From Microcella daejeonensis (lineage in GTDB: Bacteria > Actinomycetota > Actinomycetes > Actinomycetales > Microbacteriaceae), in NCBI RefSeq assembly GCF_026625045.1, contig NZ_CP113089.1, positions 1,860,001 through 1,924,000 of the forward strand: DNA of 64,000 nt, in the 5' to 3' direction. How positions within the stretch are numbered: position 1 is the first letter of the stretch; each line of letters starts with the position of its first letter. The notes beneath the pieces were generated by a model, which was given only the letters and a program-made list of their open reading frames with translations, made no database searches and was not told where the DNA came from. Of this stretch, positions 29,459-38,250 are shown one piece after another. The position numbers and the translations under genes are program-made.

Positions 29459-30052
29459 ATGCTCAGCCGCCTGATCGCCGTCGCCGCCTACACGATCCTG
29501 CCGCTCGTGGGCGTGCTCGCGCTCGGCTGGGACTGGCGCGAGATCGTGCTGCTGTACTGGTTGGAGAACGTGGCGCTCGGCGTCGCCATGGTCATCCGCA
29601 TCCTGCGGCTCATCCCGCGCGAGGGCACGGGCGCGCTCGGCACGGCCGGCTTCTTCAGCGCGCACTACGGCCTGTTCACCGTCGTGCACGGAGTGTTCGT
29701 CGGCCTGCTGGTCAGCGGGCTGTTCCAGTTCGGCGTACCCGAGGTCGGCAGTCCGCTCGCGCCCGAGCAGCCCGCGGCCGGGCCGATCGCATGGGGGAGC
29801 ATCCTCATCGTCTTCGCGATCGGCGGCGCGGTGCAGATCATCGCCGCGATCGTGCAGCCGGTCTCGCCGCTGACGCCGCAGCAGCTCATGTTCACCGCCT
29901 ACCCGCGCATCGTCGTGCTGCACGTCGCGGTGCTCGGGGCCGCATTCCTCATCGCCGAATTCGACCTTCCGGCGGCGGCCGCGATCATCCTCATCGTGCT
30001 GCACGGCATCGTCGACGGGGTGGCGGCGCTCATCGCGCACCGCCGCGGGTAG
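29459..30052 (+). CDS. DUF6498-like membrane protein
   Basis: The 197-residue integral membrane protein has five to six hydrophobic segments, at about 5-25, 32-50, 65-95, 115-140 and 150-190. A conserved-looking YWLENVALG motif lies in the second helix, which fits the DUF6498 family of unknown function. It sits between gatA and gatB, 38 nt after the gatA stop, and probably shares their transcript. The role is unknown. Confidence 0.7.
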   Translation: MLSRLIAVAAYTILPLVGVLALGWDWREIVLLYWLENVALGVAMVIRILRLIPREGTGALGTAGFFSAHYGLFTVVHGVFVGLLVSGLFQFGVPEVGSPLAPEQPAAGPIAWGSILIVFAIGGAVQIIAAIVQPVSPLTPQQLMFTAYPRIVVLHVAVLGAAFLIAEFDLPAAAAIILIVLHGIVDGVAALIAHRRG

Positions 30053-30112
30053 CGGGCGCCGGTCGCGCCGGCGGCGACGCCCGGCACCGTCGAGCAGCCC
30101 CCGCCGCGCCCG

Positions 30113-30118
30113 TAGGAT
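30113..30118 (+). promoter_or_regulatory. Candidate -10 element of gatB (leaderless)
   Basis: TAGGAT is followed by 6 nt and the ATG of gatB. This suggests that gatB has its own promoter besides read-through from gatCA. Confidence 0.5.
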
Positions 30119-30124
30119 TGAGGC

Positions 30125-31639
30125 ATGGCGCGCGCTGAACTCATGGACTTCGACCAGGCTCTCGAGATGTTCGAGCCGGTGCTCGGCTTCGAGGTGCACG
30201 TCGAGTTGTCGACGAAGACGAAGATGTTCTCGGATGCTCCGAACCCGGCCTTCGGCGGCAACGAGATCACCGAGCCGAACACGGCGATCACGCCGGTCTG
30301 CCTCGGTCTGCCGGGCTCGCTGCCCGTCGTCAACGAGACGGCCGTGCGCTACTCGATCTCGCTGGGCCTCGCGCTCGGCTGCCAGATCGCGCCCTCGTCG
30401 CGCTTCGCCCGCAAAAACTACTTCTACCCGGATCTGGCGAAGAACTACCAGATCAGCCAGTACGACGAGCCGATCGCCTTCGAGGGCACGCTCGACATCG
30501 AGCTGGAGGACGGCTCGATCGTCACCGTGCCGATCGAGCGCGCGCACATGGAGGAGGACGCCGGCAAGCTGACCCACGTGGGCGGCTCGACCGGCCGCAT
30601 CCAGGGCGCCGAGTACTCGCTCGTCGACTACAACCGCGCCGGTGTGCCGCTCGTCGAGATCGTGACGAAGCCGATCTACGGCGCCGAGCACCGCGCCCCC
30701 GAGATCGCGAAGGCCTACGTCTCGACGATCCGCGACATCGTGCGCGCCCTCGGCATCTCGGAGGCCCGCATGGAGCGCGGCAACCTGCGCTGCGACGCGA
30801 ACGTCTCGCTGCGCCCGCGCGGCCAGAAGGAGCTGGGCACGCGCACCGAGACGAAGAACGTCAACTCGCTGCGCAGCGTCGAGCGCGCCGTGCGGTACGA
30901 GATCCAGCGCCAGGCGGCCATCCTCGCCAAGGGCGGCACCATCAGGCAGGAGACCCGGCACTGGCACGAGGACACCGGCGCGACCTCGCCCGGCCGTCCG
31001 AAGAGCGACGCCGACGACTACCGCTACTTCCCCGAGCCCGACCTGCTGCCCGTCACGCCGACCCCGCAGCTGATCGCCGAGCTCACCGCCGCCCTGCCCG
31101 AGGCCCCGGCCGCGCGCCGCCGCCGCCTCAAGCAGGAGTGGGGCTTCAGCGACCTCGAGTTCCGCGACGTCGTCAACTCAGGGCTCTTGGTCGAGGTCGA
31201 CGAGACGGTCGCCGCCGGCGCCGCCCCCCAGCAGGCTCGCAAGTGGTGGACGGGCGAGATCGCCCGCATCGCCAACGCGCAGAACGCCGAGCCCGCCGCC
31301 CTCATCACCCCCGCCGACGTGGCCGCGATCGTCGGCCTGGTCGACTCCGGCGCGCTCACCGACCGCCTGGCCCGCCAGGTCGTCGAGGGCGTCATCGCCG
31401 GCGAGGGCACGCCGCAGCAGGTGGTGGATGCCCGGGGCCTCGCCGTCGTCAGCGACGACGGCGCCCTCATCGAGGCCATCGACACTGCGCTCGCCCAGCA
31501 GCCCGACGTGCTCGAGAAGATCCGCGACGGCAAGGTGCAGGCCGCCGGCGCGGTCATCGGCGCGGTCATGAAGGCTATGGGCGGCAAGGCCGACGCGGCC
31601 CGCGTGCGCGAGCTGGTGCTGGAGCGCGCGCAGGCGTAG
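30125..31639 (+). CDS. gatB: Aspartyl/glutamyl-tRNA amidotransferase subunit B
   Basis: The 504-residue subunit phosphorylates and transamidates the mischarged tRNA. It shows the signature [16 protein letters not shown], the [17 protein letters not shown] motif, the Glu/Asp-rich kinase region, [16 protein letters not shown], and the C-terminal YqeY/GatB tail domain from about residue 400. The length is normal. The stop TAG overlaps the GTG of the next gene (TAGTG), although that gene differs in base composition. Confidence 0.97.
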   Translation: MARAELMDFDQALEMFEPVLGFEVHVELSTKTKMFSDAPNPAFGGNEITEPNTAITPVCLGLPGSLPVVNETAVRYSISLGLALGCQIAPSSRFARKNYFYPDLAKNYQISQYDEPIAFEGTLDIELEDGSIVTVPIERAHMEEDAGKLTHVGGSTGRIQGAEYSLVDYNRAGVPLVEIVTKPIYGAEHRAPEIAKAYVSTIRDIVRALGISEARMERGNLRCDANVSLRPRGQKELGTRTETKNVNSLRSVERAVRYEIQRQAAILAKGGTIRQETRHWHEDTGATSPGRPKSDADDYRYFPEPDLLPVTPTPQLIAELTAALPEAPAARRRRLKQEWGFSDLEFRDVVNSGLLVEVDETVAAGAAPQQARKWWTGEIARIANAQNAEPAALITPADVAAIVGLVDSGALTDRLARQVVEGVIAGEGTPQQVVDARGLAVVSDDGALIEAIDTALAQQPDVLEKIRDGKVQAAGAVIGAVMKAMGGKADAARVRELVLERAQA

Positions 31640-31995
31640 TGGTTTCGTACACCGATTCGTTCGCGGTCCTCGCGGCGGTCCTACTCTTCGCAGGGTCACT
31701 GTTGCAGACCTTCGCATCCCTCCGATCGATGAGCAAAGCAGATGTGGATCTGTTCCTTGCGCACTCCTCACTTGAGAGAGAGCAAGCGGAGCTCCGACGG
31801 TCCGAGGTGTATCGGTCGCGTTGGTTGAAGAGAAATCGGCTCGCGCGAAAGGCTCGCAAAGAGGTGAAGGCTTCCCTCACCGATGAGGATCGCGAACGCC
31901 TCAGGATCATCAATGTGGGTCTTTGGGGCTGGACGCTGATCGTCGTGGGTTCTGGCTCGGCGGTAATTGGCGTCATTTGGTCGCTTTGGACCTGA
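31639..31995 (+). CDS. Small two-helix membrane protein with charged coiled middle, unknown function
   Basis: The 118 residues comprise a first membrane helix (about 7-25), a long, strongly charged helical stretch (about 30-88, with EREQAELRRSEVYRSRWLKR) facing the cytoplasm, and a second helix (about 94-116). The DNA is visibly AT-richer than its surroundings, with codons such as ATT, GTA, AAA and TTG that neighbours avoid. The GTG overlaps the gatB stop, so the gene may be expressed from that operon. Acquired DNA is likely. I do not recognise a family. Confidence 0.65.
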   Translation: MVSYTDSFAVLAAVLLFAGSLLQTFASLRSMSKADVDLFLAHSSLEREQAELRRSEVYRSRWLKRNRLARKARKEVKASLTDEDRERLRIINVGLWGWTLIVVGSGSAVIGVIWSLWT

Positions 31996-32061
31996 CGTTA
32001 GAGGTGTACGTTCGAACCAGCAGGGCCAGCCGCTGATTTTGAGATCCTTCGGGCCAAGACG

Positions 32062-33411
32062 TTAGTCATTGTCCTGCGAAGAAAGCGCGGCCGACGGCAG
32101 TGAACTGTCGATGCCCGGCTCGGTCTCGACGACCTGCGACGGTCGCAGCTTCGGGGGAGTGGCGGACCACGCCTTGAGCGACTGCCCGATCTCCGAGTAC
32201 GCGCAGTCGATCGCGGTCAGCATCGAGTCGATGAAGGTGCCACGACCGGAGCCGCGCTTGGCGCCGAGCGGCACCGACCGGGTGACGACGAACGTCTTGA
32301 TGTCGCGGCCGGACGGGGGCACGAGCACAGCCGAGTCCTCGCGAACGCGACCGAGAAGTTCGGCAGGGCCGGTGCTCGAGCGCACGGGGACGGCCTCGAC
32401 GCGAACGCCGTCGGGCGCCTCCTTCAGCTGACGCACGAGCCAGTTGATGCGCGTCGTCGGGCGACCCTCCTTCGGAGCATCCACGGTGAAGGACGCGGTG
32501 ATCGTGTTGGCGCGCAGGTCGGCGATGACCTCGAGATCGGAGACGACACCGGGGATGCGGAGCCCGCCGCGCAGATGACCGTCCTTGACCAGTTCGGAGA
32601 CCAGGCGGGCGCTTCGCGCGGCGGGATCCGCCGCCTCCGCACGGTTCAGGGCGGGCAGCACCTCCGAACCCAGCTGCCGACCGAGTCGCAGGCCCGCGAA
32701 GCGCAGCAGCGCGTCGAACCGGCTCGCCACCTCCGCGACGCCCTTGTCGGATGCGCGGAGCGTCCCGGCCGACAGCGCGTCGCGGACAGGAACCCAGCTG
32801 GCCCCCATGTCCTCGAACGACATGGCGCCGGACTTTGGGTGCTCCAGGTACCGGATCAGCTCGCCGAGGATCCAGGCCTGGTCGGGATCGGCGACCCCGC
32901 GGTGCTCCTTCTGCACGACGGCGGTGGTGAGGATCTCGGACCACGAGAAGTGGTGCAGCGCGACCTTCTTGAGCTTGCGCTTGTCCACCGCGGTGGGGTG
33001 CGCGCCGATCATCCCTGGGATCTCGTTCGAGATCGTGATGAGCGCATTGAAGCCGTGCTCGCGGGCGACGTCGAGATAGTCCTCGAGCTGGGATGCCTCG
33101 AGGGCGTTCGTGCCGGTCTTCACCTCGACGAGCGCCGTCCACGAGCGACTGCCGCGTGTGGCCCGGATGAGTCCGTCAGGGAAGACCCTCCGCTCCCCGA
33201 TCATGAACGGCACCTCGATGAAGGTCTCGAGGGCGGCGGCTGGCGCGCCGAACGGCTGAGTGAGCGCCTTGCCGAACTCTCGCACGGAAGCCATGACGGC
33301 GAGGAGAGCTGACGTCGCACGCCGTTCCTGCTCTTCCGCTCCGTTGATGCCCGACGTGGGAATGAGGCGGGCTGCATTCCAGACGGGCTCTGGGGACGTC
33401 TTCGTAACCAT
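32062..33411 (-). CDS. PD-(D/E)XK nuclease-like protein, unknown role
   Basis: The 449-residue soluble protein has an N-terminal 110-residue section containing FPDGLI and, about 20 residues on, TALVEVKTG. The order Asp then Glu-x-Lys is the core of the PD-(D/E)XK nuclease fold. A helical middle part and a C-terminal beta-rich section (about 290-400) follow. The start is ATG after GGAGG (33413-33420 region). It is convergent with the small membrane gene and in the same composition-shifted segment, so it may be acquired. DNA repair or defence are possible roles, but neither is shown. Confidence 0.65.
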   Translation of the reverse strand: MVTKTSPEPVWNAARLIPTSGINGAEEQERRATSALLAVMASVREFGKALTQPFGAPAAALETFIEVPFMIGERRVFPDGLIRATRGSRSWTALVEVKTGTNALEASQLEDYLDVAREHGFNALITISNEIPGMIGAHPTAVDKRKLKKVALHHFSWSEILTTAVVQKEHRGVADPDQAWILGELIRYLEHPKSGAMSFEDMGASWVPVRDALSAGTLRASDKGVAEVASRFDALLRFAGLRLGRQLGSEVLPALNRAEAADPAARSARLVSELVKDGHLRGGLRIPGVVSDLEVIADLRANTITASFTVDAPKEGRPTTRINWLVRQLKEAPDGVRVEAVPVRSSTGPAELLGRVREDSAVLVPPSGRDIKTFVVTRSVPLGAKRGSGRGTFIDSMLTAIDCAYSEIGQSLKAWSATPPKLRPSQVVETEPGIDSSLPSAALSSQDND

Positions 33412-33587
33412 GGAACCTCCAGCGAGTCGGTCTCACGTTACTTCGCCGATTCGCAATCTCGGAGGAAGTCGCCCACGGGCGCGTCGCGCGCTCGTTATGT
33501 GCCTTCGGGGGTCCGGAGCCTTGAGCGCACATAGCCAGCGGAGAAAGTCCCATCCCCGGGGTCGACGCGAGACACCCCGCCGGGGTT

Positions 33588-33601
33588 GCGGAAGCTTCCG
33601 C
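33588..33601. repeat. 14-bp perfect palindrome in a 251-bp gap
   Basis: GCGGAAGCTTCCGC lies between the PD-(D/E)XK gene and the ATPase gene. The gap (33412-33662) also contains the inverted pair TATGTGC/GCACATA (about 33499 and 33529). Operator, terminator or island-boundary roles are all possible, and I see no coding sequence. Confidence 0.4.
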
Positions 33602-33662
33602 TTACAGAGCCGCACAAGAAACCCCGGCCCTCCGCGTCCGCGCCCTGCGGCATCATGACCCC

Positions 33663-34142
33663 ATGACCGCGATCCTCCTCACCGGCATGTCGGGCATGGG
33701 CAAGTCGACCGCCCTCGCCGCGCTCGCCGACCGCGGGCACGACTGCGTCGACACCGACGAGGGCGACTGGATCGAGCAGGTCGACGGCGAGCCGCTGTGG
33801 CGCATCGAGGCGGTTGATGCCCTGCTCGGGCATCCCCGCACCGGCACCCTCTTCGTGCAGGGCGCCGTCGCAAACCAGGGCGAGCTCTACGACCGCTTCG
33901 CCGCCGTCGTGCTGCTCGCCGCCCCGACGAGCGTCATCCTGCACCGCCTCGCGACGCGCACCACCAACGACTTCGGCAAGACCGCCGAGGAGCGTGCCCG
34001 CATCCTCGACGACCTCGAGCACGTCGAACCGCTGCTGCGGCGAGGCGCCACTCACGTCATCGACACCGACCGGCCGCTGGCCGACGTGGTCGCCGAGCTC
34101 GAGCGCATCGCCCGCGCGGCGGCGGCCGCCGCGAGCGCCTGA
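33663..34142 (+). CDS. Small P-loop kinase/ATPase (shikimate-kinase-like fold)
   Basis: The 159-residue cytoplasmic protein has a Walker A motif GMSGMGKST (residues 8-16), a Walker-B-like strand (VVLLAAP) and a lid-like Arg-rich segment (LHRLATRTTNDFGKT). The build matches small nucleoside or metabolite kinases related to shikimate or adenylylsulfate kinases, but no substrate motif is recognisable. The -10-like CATCAT lies 6 nt before the ATG, so it may be leaderless. Confidence 0.7.
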   Translation: MTAILLTGMSGMGKSTALAALADRGHDCVDTDEGDWIEQVDGEPLWRIEAVDALLGHPRTGTLFVQGAVANQGELYDRFAAVVLLAAPTSVILHRLATRTTNDFGKTAEERARILDDLEHVEPLLRRGATHVIDTDRPLADVVAELERIARAAAAAASA

Positions 34143-34161
34143 CCCGAGCCGACGAGAGCCC

Positions 34162-34809
34162 TCAACGCCGGGGGCGCTCCAGCGCGCTCGGCCCCACGTG
34201 CTCGGCGAGCCAGCGGCAGACCTCGGCGCCGGCATCCCACGTCGACCGGATCGCCGCCGCCGCATCCGGCGCGTCCGCCGCATGCCGGCCGTAGACCTCG
34301 ACGCCCTTCCAGCGCAGCCAGACGATGCGGGGATGCTCGGGGTCGACCCCGCGTGGCGCCCGCACCAGCGGCTCGGGGTAGCCGCTCTTCAGTGTGCCGC
34401 CCGCGGCCGTCGCGCGCTCCACGGCAGACGCGAATGCCGAGCCCGGAGTATCGAGCAGCGCAGCCCGCCACCGCGGCAGCTGATCCGGCGCGAGAAACGG
34501 CATGCCGCTGGAGGCCAGCAGGCCGCGCGCATCGAGCTGCAGGTAGCGGCCGGTGCCGTCCGGCTCGACGCGCAGCGCACCGATGAACGTCTTCAGCGGG
34601 CCGCGATCCGACCCGAAGCGGGTGTCGTTGTGCGGCCGGTAGACCTTCCACGCGGAAGCATCCCGATCCACCTCGGCGAGCAGCGCGGCGAAAGGGCCGG
34701 AGACATCCGACCGGTACGCCGACCTCTCGCGCTGCCAGAACTCGCGGGTGTTGTCGGCAGCCACCCGCTCGAACCACGCCACCGCCGGCGCTAGATTGTG
34801 ACTCGACAT
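34162..34809 (-). CDS. DUF2461 family protein
   Basis: The 215 residues match the DUF2461/TIGR02453 pattern: an N-terminal FERVAADNTREFWQRERSAY (the family's typical start, a Phe-Leu-Leu-Asn-rich helix in others), then RPHNDTRFGSDRGPLKTFIGA and a C-terminal SGYPEPLVRAPRG segment. Function is unknown across the family. The ATG at 34809 is chosen because upstream in-frame sequence runs into the regulatory region. The gene is divergent from the TetR gene and its -10-like TACACT overlaps the probable operator, so it is the likely target of that repressor. Confidence 0.8.
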   Translation of the reverse strand: MSSHNLAPAVAWFERVAADNTREFWQRERSAYRSDVSGPFAALLAEVDRDASAWKVYRPHNDTRFGSDRGPLKTFIGALRVEPDGTGRYLQLDARGLLASSGMPFLAPDQLPRWRAALLDTPGSAFASAVERATAAGGTLKSGYPEPLVRAPRGVDPEHPRIVWLRWKGVEVYGRHAADAPDAAAAIRSTWDAGAEVCRWLAEHVGPSALERPRR

Positions 34810-34813
34810 GTGC

Positions 34814-34837
34814 CAGAGTGTAACTCTGACGCAGAGT
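34814..34837. promoter_or_regulatory. Probable TetR operator with three alternating half-sites
   Basis: CAGAGT (34814-34819), its complement ACTCTG (34823-34828) and CAGAGT again (34832-34837) occur at 9-bp spacing, giving two overlapping palindromes with 3-bp spacers. The array covers the minus-strand -10 TACACT (34822-34817) of the DUF2461 gene and lies 22 nt before the TetR start, so it can control both directions. Confidence 0.65.
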
Positions 34838-34858
34838 GAGTCACAAGAGGGGGATGCG

Positions 34859-35416
34859 ATGGATCCGCGAGCAGAGCGCACGCGCGCGACCGTGCTCCAG
34901 GCGGCCGGCGGTCTGCTCATCGACGAAGGCCTCACCGCCGTCACGCACTCCCGCGTCGCCGAGGTGAGCGGCATCGCCCGCCGCACCCTCTATCGCCACT
35001 GGCCGACGAGCGCCCAGCTGCTGCACGACGTCATGGCGACCGCGAGCTACCCGACCTACGCGCTGACCGGCGACCTCGCCACCGACGTCGAGCAGCACCT
35101 GCGGCAGCTGCGCGAGGCGCTCGACAACGGCCCGCTCGCCTACATCCTGCTCGCGCTCGGCGAACGCGCCGCGAGCGACCCGGCCATGCACGAGCTGCGA
35201 GCGGCGCTCGTCGCCGAGGGCTGCCGACCGCTGCGCCAGCTGCTGCGCGCGCACGGCATACGCGAGGCGCAGCTCGACGACGCCGTCGACGAGCTCGAAG
35301 GTCCGCTGCTCTCGAGCGCGCTGCTGCACGGGCGGCCCGTGGGGGGGAGCGTGCTCCAGCGGATGGTCACGCGTGCCGTGGAGCTCGCAGAACCGGGTGC
35401 GGCGCGTACGCCCTGA
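34859..35416 (+). CDS. TetR/AcrR-family transcriptional regulator
   Basis: The 185-residue repressor has an N-terminal helix-turn-helix (about 8-55, with GLTAVTHSRVAEVSGIARRTLYRHW, recognition helix in RRTLYRHW) and a C-terminal ligand-binding helical domain. ATG 34859 is chosen because the HTH begins at the expected distance and GAGGGGG precedes it. It is divergent from the DUF2461 gene, with a shared palindromic array between them. The ligand is unknown. Confidence 0.88.
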   Translation: MDPRAERTRATVLQAAGGLLIDEGLTAVTHSRVAEVSGIARRTLYRHWPTSAQLLHDVMATASYPTYALTGDLATDVEQHLRQLREALDNGPLAYILLALGERAASDPAMHELRAALVAEGCRPLRQLLRAHGIREAQLDDAVDELEGPLLSSALLHGRPVGGSVLQRMVTRAVELAEPGAARTP

Positions 35417-35441
35417 CCGAAGGCGCTGCGAGGCACTCGGA

Positions 35442-36413
35442 TCACCCTCGCTGTGACCCGGGCTCGGGCGCGAGATGCTCCGCGACGTACTCAGCGGCAT
35501 CGCGAAGGATCCGCTCACGGACGGGCGCTCCGGTGAATCCGAGCGTGCCATGCAGCGTGCCGGCATAGTGACGCAGGTCGACCGCGACGTCGTCGTCGAT
35601 CATGCGGCGCGCGAGCGCGAGCCCCTCATCACGGAGCGGATCGAGATCGCGGGTCGAGACGAACGTCGGAGGAAAGCCGATGAAGTCGGTGAGCCGTGCG
35701 GGCGCGGCCTCTGGCGGCGGCGCGGCACGATGCCCACCGAGGTAGATGCTCCAACTCCACTCCGCGAGCGATCGGTTCCAGACGGGTGTCGCCGTGAAGC
35801 GTCGACTCGAGTGGAGGTCGAGCCGATCGTCGGCCACGGGCTCCTGCAGCACGAGGATGGCCGGCACCCGATCACCAGTCGACCGCAGCCGGTCGCACAC
35901 GCCGATCGCCAGAGCGGCGCCAGCGCTCTCCCCGTACAGTCCGAGTCGATGTCGGTCAATGCCGAGCGACTCCGCCAGGTCGATCGCCTGGTACCACGCC
36001 GCGGTGCAGTCGTCCAGACCGGCAGGGTAGGGGTGTTCCGGCGCCAGCCGATAGTCCACGGCAAGGACGGCGCATCCTGTCGCCGATGCCAGCTCGCGGC
36101 ACACATCGTCGTAGAGCTCCGCGGACCCCATGAAGAAGCCGCCCCCGTGGATGTGGACGATCGCGCCACCGTGATCGGCCCCGGGCGGCCGGTGGAGGCG
36201 TATGCCCCCCGCGGTCGAAGAGGTGCCGCTCAGAGGGATCACCTGCGTCGTGCCCTGGAGGGCGGAACTCATGGCGCGCGCCATGAGCCCGCGGGCCTCA
36301 TGCGCGTCCCCGGGTCGATAGTCCGGCACCTCCCGCAGACGAGGGACCAAGTCGGGGTGAAGCCCCCTCAGCTGGGTGGCGGCGTCACCGCCGACGCCGT
36401 CAGGCCTCGGCAT
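35442..36413 (-). CDS. Alpha/beta hydrolase, hormone-sensitive lipase family esterase
   Basis: The 323-residue cytoplasmic esterase has the oxyanion motif HIHGGGFFMGSA (about 87-98), the VDYRLAPEHPYPAGLDD signature and the nucleophile elbow YGESAGA. A conserved Asp lies in TRDLDPLRDEG and the His in YAGTLHGTLGF. The start ATG overlaps the transporter gene stop by 14 nt, so it is the last gene of the transporter operon. The second esterase (39592-40602) is a recognisable relative, for example in RLAPEHP and the WxxYLGG motif. A short-chain ester carried in by the transporter is the likely substrate. Confidence 0.87.
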   Translation of the reverse strand: MPRPDGVGGDAATQLRGLHPDLVPRLREVPDYRPGDAHEARGLMARAMSSALQGTTQVIPLSGTSSTAGGIRLHRPPGADHGGAIVHIHGGGFFMGSAELYDDVCRELASATGCAVLAVDYRLAPEHPYPAGLDDCTAAWYQAIDLAESLGIDRHRLGLYGESAGAALAIGVCDRLRSTGDRVPAILVLQEPVADDRLDLHSSRRFTATPVWNRSLAEWSWSIYLGGHRAAPPPEAAPARLTDFIGFPPTFVSTRDLDPLRDEGLALARRMIDDDVAVDLRHYAGTLHGTLGFTGAPVRERILRDAAEYVAEHLAPEPGSQRG

Positions 36414-38250
36414 TGCGGGCCTTCGCGGTCGACTCTAGCTCGAGCCCGGCCATCAGGTGGATGAGATCGCGCGACGTCACCTGGTCGGCGTCGTCGTCGA
36501 ACGACACTCTGCCCAGATTCAGCACGATGACCCTGTCCGCGATGAGCCCGACGGACTCGACATCGTGGGTGATCATGAGCACGGCCGCCCCCCGATCCGC
36601 GAGGGTTCGCGCGAGTCGCAGCACGAGCGCTTTCTGGCGGACCCCGAGCGCCGCGGTCGGCTCATCGAGGATGACCACCTTGACGTCGGCGACATCGGAG
36701 CGCGCGATCGCCACGCACTGCCGCTGACCGCCCGACAGCGAGGCGACGGGCGCGAGGTAGTCGTCGAGGACGATGCCGAGCGATTCGAGGCGTGCGCGCG
36801 CCTGCTCGATCGCGGCCTGACGGTCGAAGACCGCCAAGCTTCCGAACCCGAACCTGCGCGGCTCGCGACCGAGCGTGAGGTTGTACGCGGCGCCCAGATT
36901 CGGGGCGACCGCGAGGTCCTGATAAACCGTCTCGACGCCGAGCTCGCGCAGCTCGAGGGAGTCGAGAGTCTCGATCGATCCATGCCCGTCGAGCTCGATG
37001 CGGCCGCCGTCAGGGCGGACCAGGCCGGAGAGCATCTTGATCACCGTGCTCTTGCCGGCGCCGTTATCGCCCAGGAGGCAGGTGACCTGCCCCGCTCGCA
37101 ACGCCAGCGAGACATCGGACACCGCGGTGACCGCGCCGTACGACTTGCGCAGCTCCGTCGCACGCAGCGCGACGGCACCTGGGTCGACGTGCGCGTGCAG
37201 CGCCGACGGCTCGACGAGGCCGTCCTCACGGGAGCCGTCGACGCGAGCCCGGCCAGCGCGCCGCGACCGGCTACGCCGATACTCGTTGAGCTGGTCGACC
37301 CCGAGAGCGAGGAGCAGGACGCTGCCGCCGATCACCGTCTGCCAGTAATCCGAGATGCCCACGAAGATGAGACCCGCGTTGAGGATGCCGATCGTGATGA
37401 CGCCGAAGAACACTCCGAGCGGGCGGCCCGTGCCCCCGGCGAAGCCGACACCGCCGAGGATGACCGCCGTGATGACGGCGATCTCGAGGCCGACGCCGAG
37501 ATTCGGGCTGGCGCTCCCGAGCCGACCGAACGTGAGCAGGGCGACGAGTCCGACGGAGCCGCCCATGTAGACGTAGAGCCAGGTGAGGTGCCGGGGCACG
37601 TCGATACCGAGCGCGCTCGCGGCACGGGCATCCCCGCCGATCGCGTAGCTGCGCACGCCGCTGACCGTCTTCGTGAGCGCGAGCGCACCCGCGACGAAGA
37701 CGATGAGAGCCACGATCACGACCACGGGAACACCAGCGATGCGCAGCCGGCCGACGAGTTCGATCTCTTGCGGGAGCTCGAAGATCGGCCGGGACTGCGT
37801 GATGACGAAGGCGAGACCGGAGTACACGCCGAGGAGTGCGAGGGTGACGATGATGGGCGAGATCTTCAGCACTCGCACGAGCACGCCGTTGAGGAGGCCG
37901 AGCAGGAGACCGAAGGCGAGAGTGGCGACGGCGCCGATCACGAAGTCGTCGGTCGCTCTCATGACCCACGCGCCGGAGACGGCCACGAGCGCCATCATGC
38001 CGCCGATCGACAGGTCGATCTGCCCGGCGATGAGGAGGCGCGCCATGGCGATGGCCGCGACCAGAGTGCCCGACACGTTGACGAGGGTCGTCGAGATGTT
38101 GCCGGCGCCGATGAAATTGGGGTTCGCGATTGCGAACAGGGCGACGAGAGCTGCGGCAAGCAGGATGAGGCCTGCTCGGCCGGTGGCGCCCCCGATGTGG
38201 TTTCGGGGGCGCCACCGGCGCAGTAGCGGGAGCGCAGAGGTGGGGGACAT
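36400..38250 (-). CDS. Sugar-type ABC transporter: permease fused to ATPase
   Basis: The 616-residue fusion has an N-terminal permease of the RbsC/XylH class (about 1-325) with roughly ten membrane helices and the AGQIDLSIGGMMAL signature. The ATPase part (about 365-610) carries GDNGAGKST (Walker A), LSGGQRQ (signature) and VVILDEPTAAL (Walker B). Ribose-type systems usually have a separate ATPase with two nucleotide-binding domains, whereas here one domain is joined to the permease. ATG 38250 overlaps the upstream stop by one base (TGATG), with GTG 38253 as alternative. It works with the lipoprotein encoded just upstream. Confidence 0.9.
   Translation of the reverse strand: MSPTSALPLLRRWRPRNHIGGATGRAGLILLAAALVALFAIANPNFIGAGNISTTLVNVSGTLVAAIAMARLLIAGQIDLSIGGMMALVAVSGAWVMRATDDFVIGAVATLAFGLLLGLLNGVLVRVLKISPIIVTLALLGVYSGLAFVITQSRPIFELPQEIELVGRLRIAGVPVVVIVALIVFVAGALALTKTVSGVRSYAIGGDARAASALGIDVPRHLTWLYVYMGGSVGLVALLTFGRLGSASPNLGVGLEIAVITAVILGGVGFAGGTGRPLGVFFGVITIGILNAGLIFVGISDYWQTVIGGSVLLLALGVDQLNEYRRSRSRRAGRARVDGSREDGLVEPSALHAHVDPGAVALRATELRKSYGAVTAVSDVSLALRAGQVTCLLGDNGAGKSTVIKMLSGLVRPDGGRIELDGHGSIETLDSLELRELGVETVYQDLAVAPNLGAAYNLTLGREPRRFGFGSLAVFDRQAAIEQARARLESLGIVLDDYLAPVASLSGGQRQCVAIARSDVADVKVVILDEPTAALGVRQKALVLRLARTLADRGAAVLMITHDVESVGLIADRVIVLNLGRVSFDDDADQVTSRDLIHLMAGLELESTAKARNAEA

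Noticed and set aside
32003..32040. A TTCGAAC-like T-arm on the minus strand between the insert genes.
   Set aside because: No acceptor or anticodon stem pairs around it and no CCA end is in place, so it is not a tRNA gene or a recognisable remnant.
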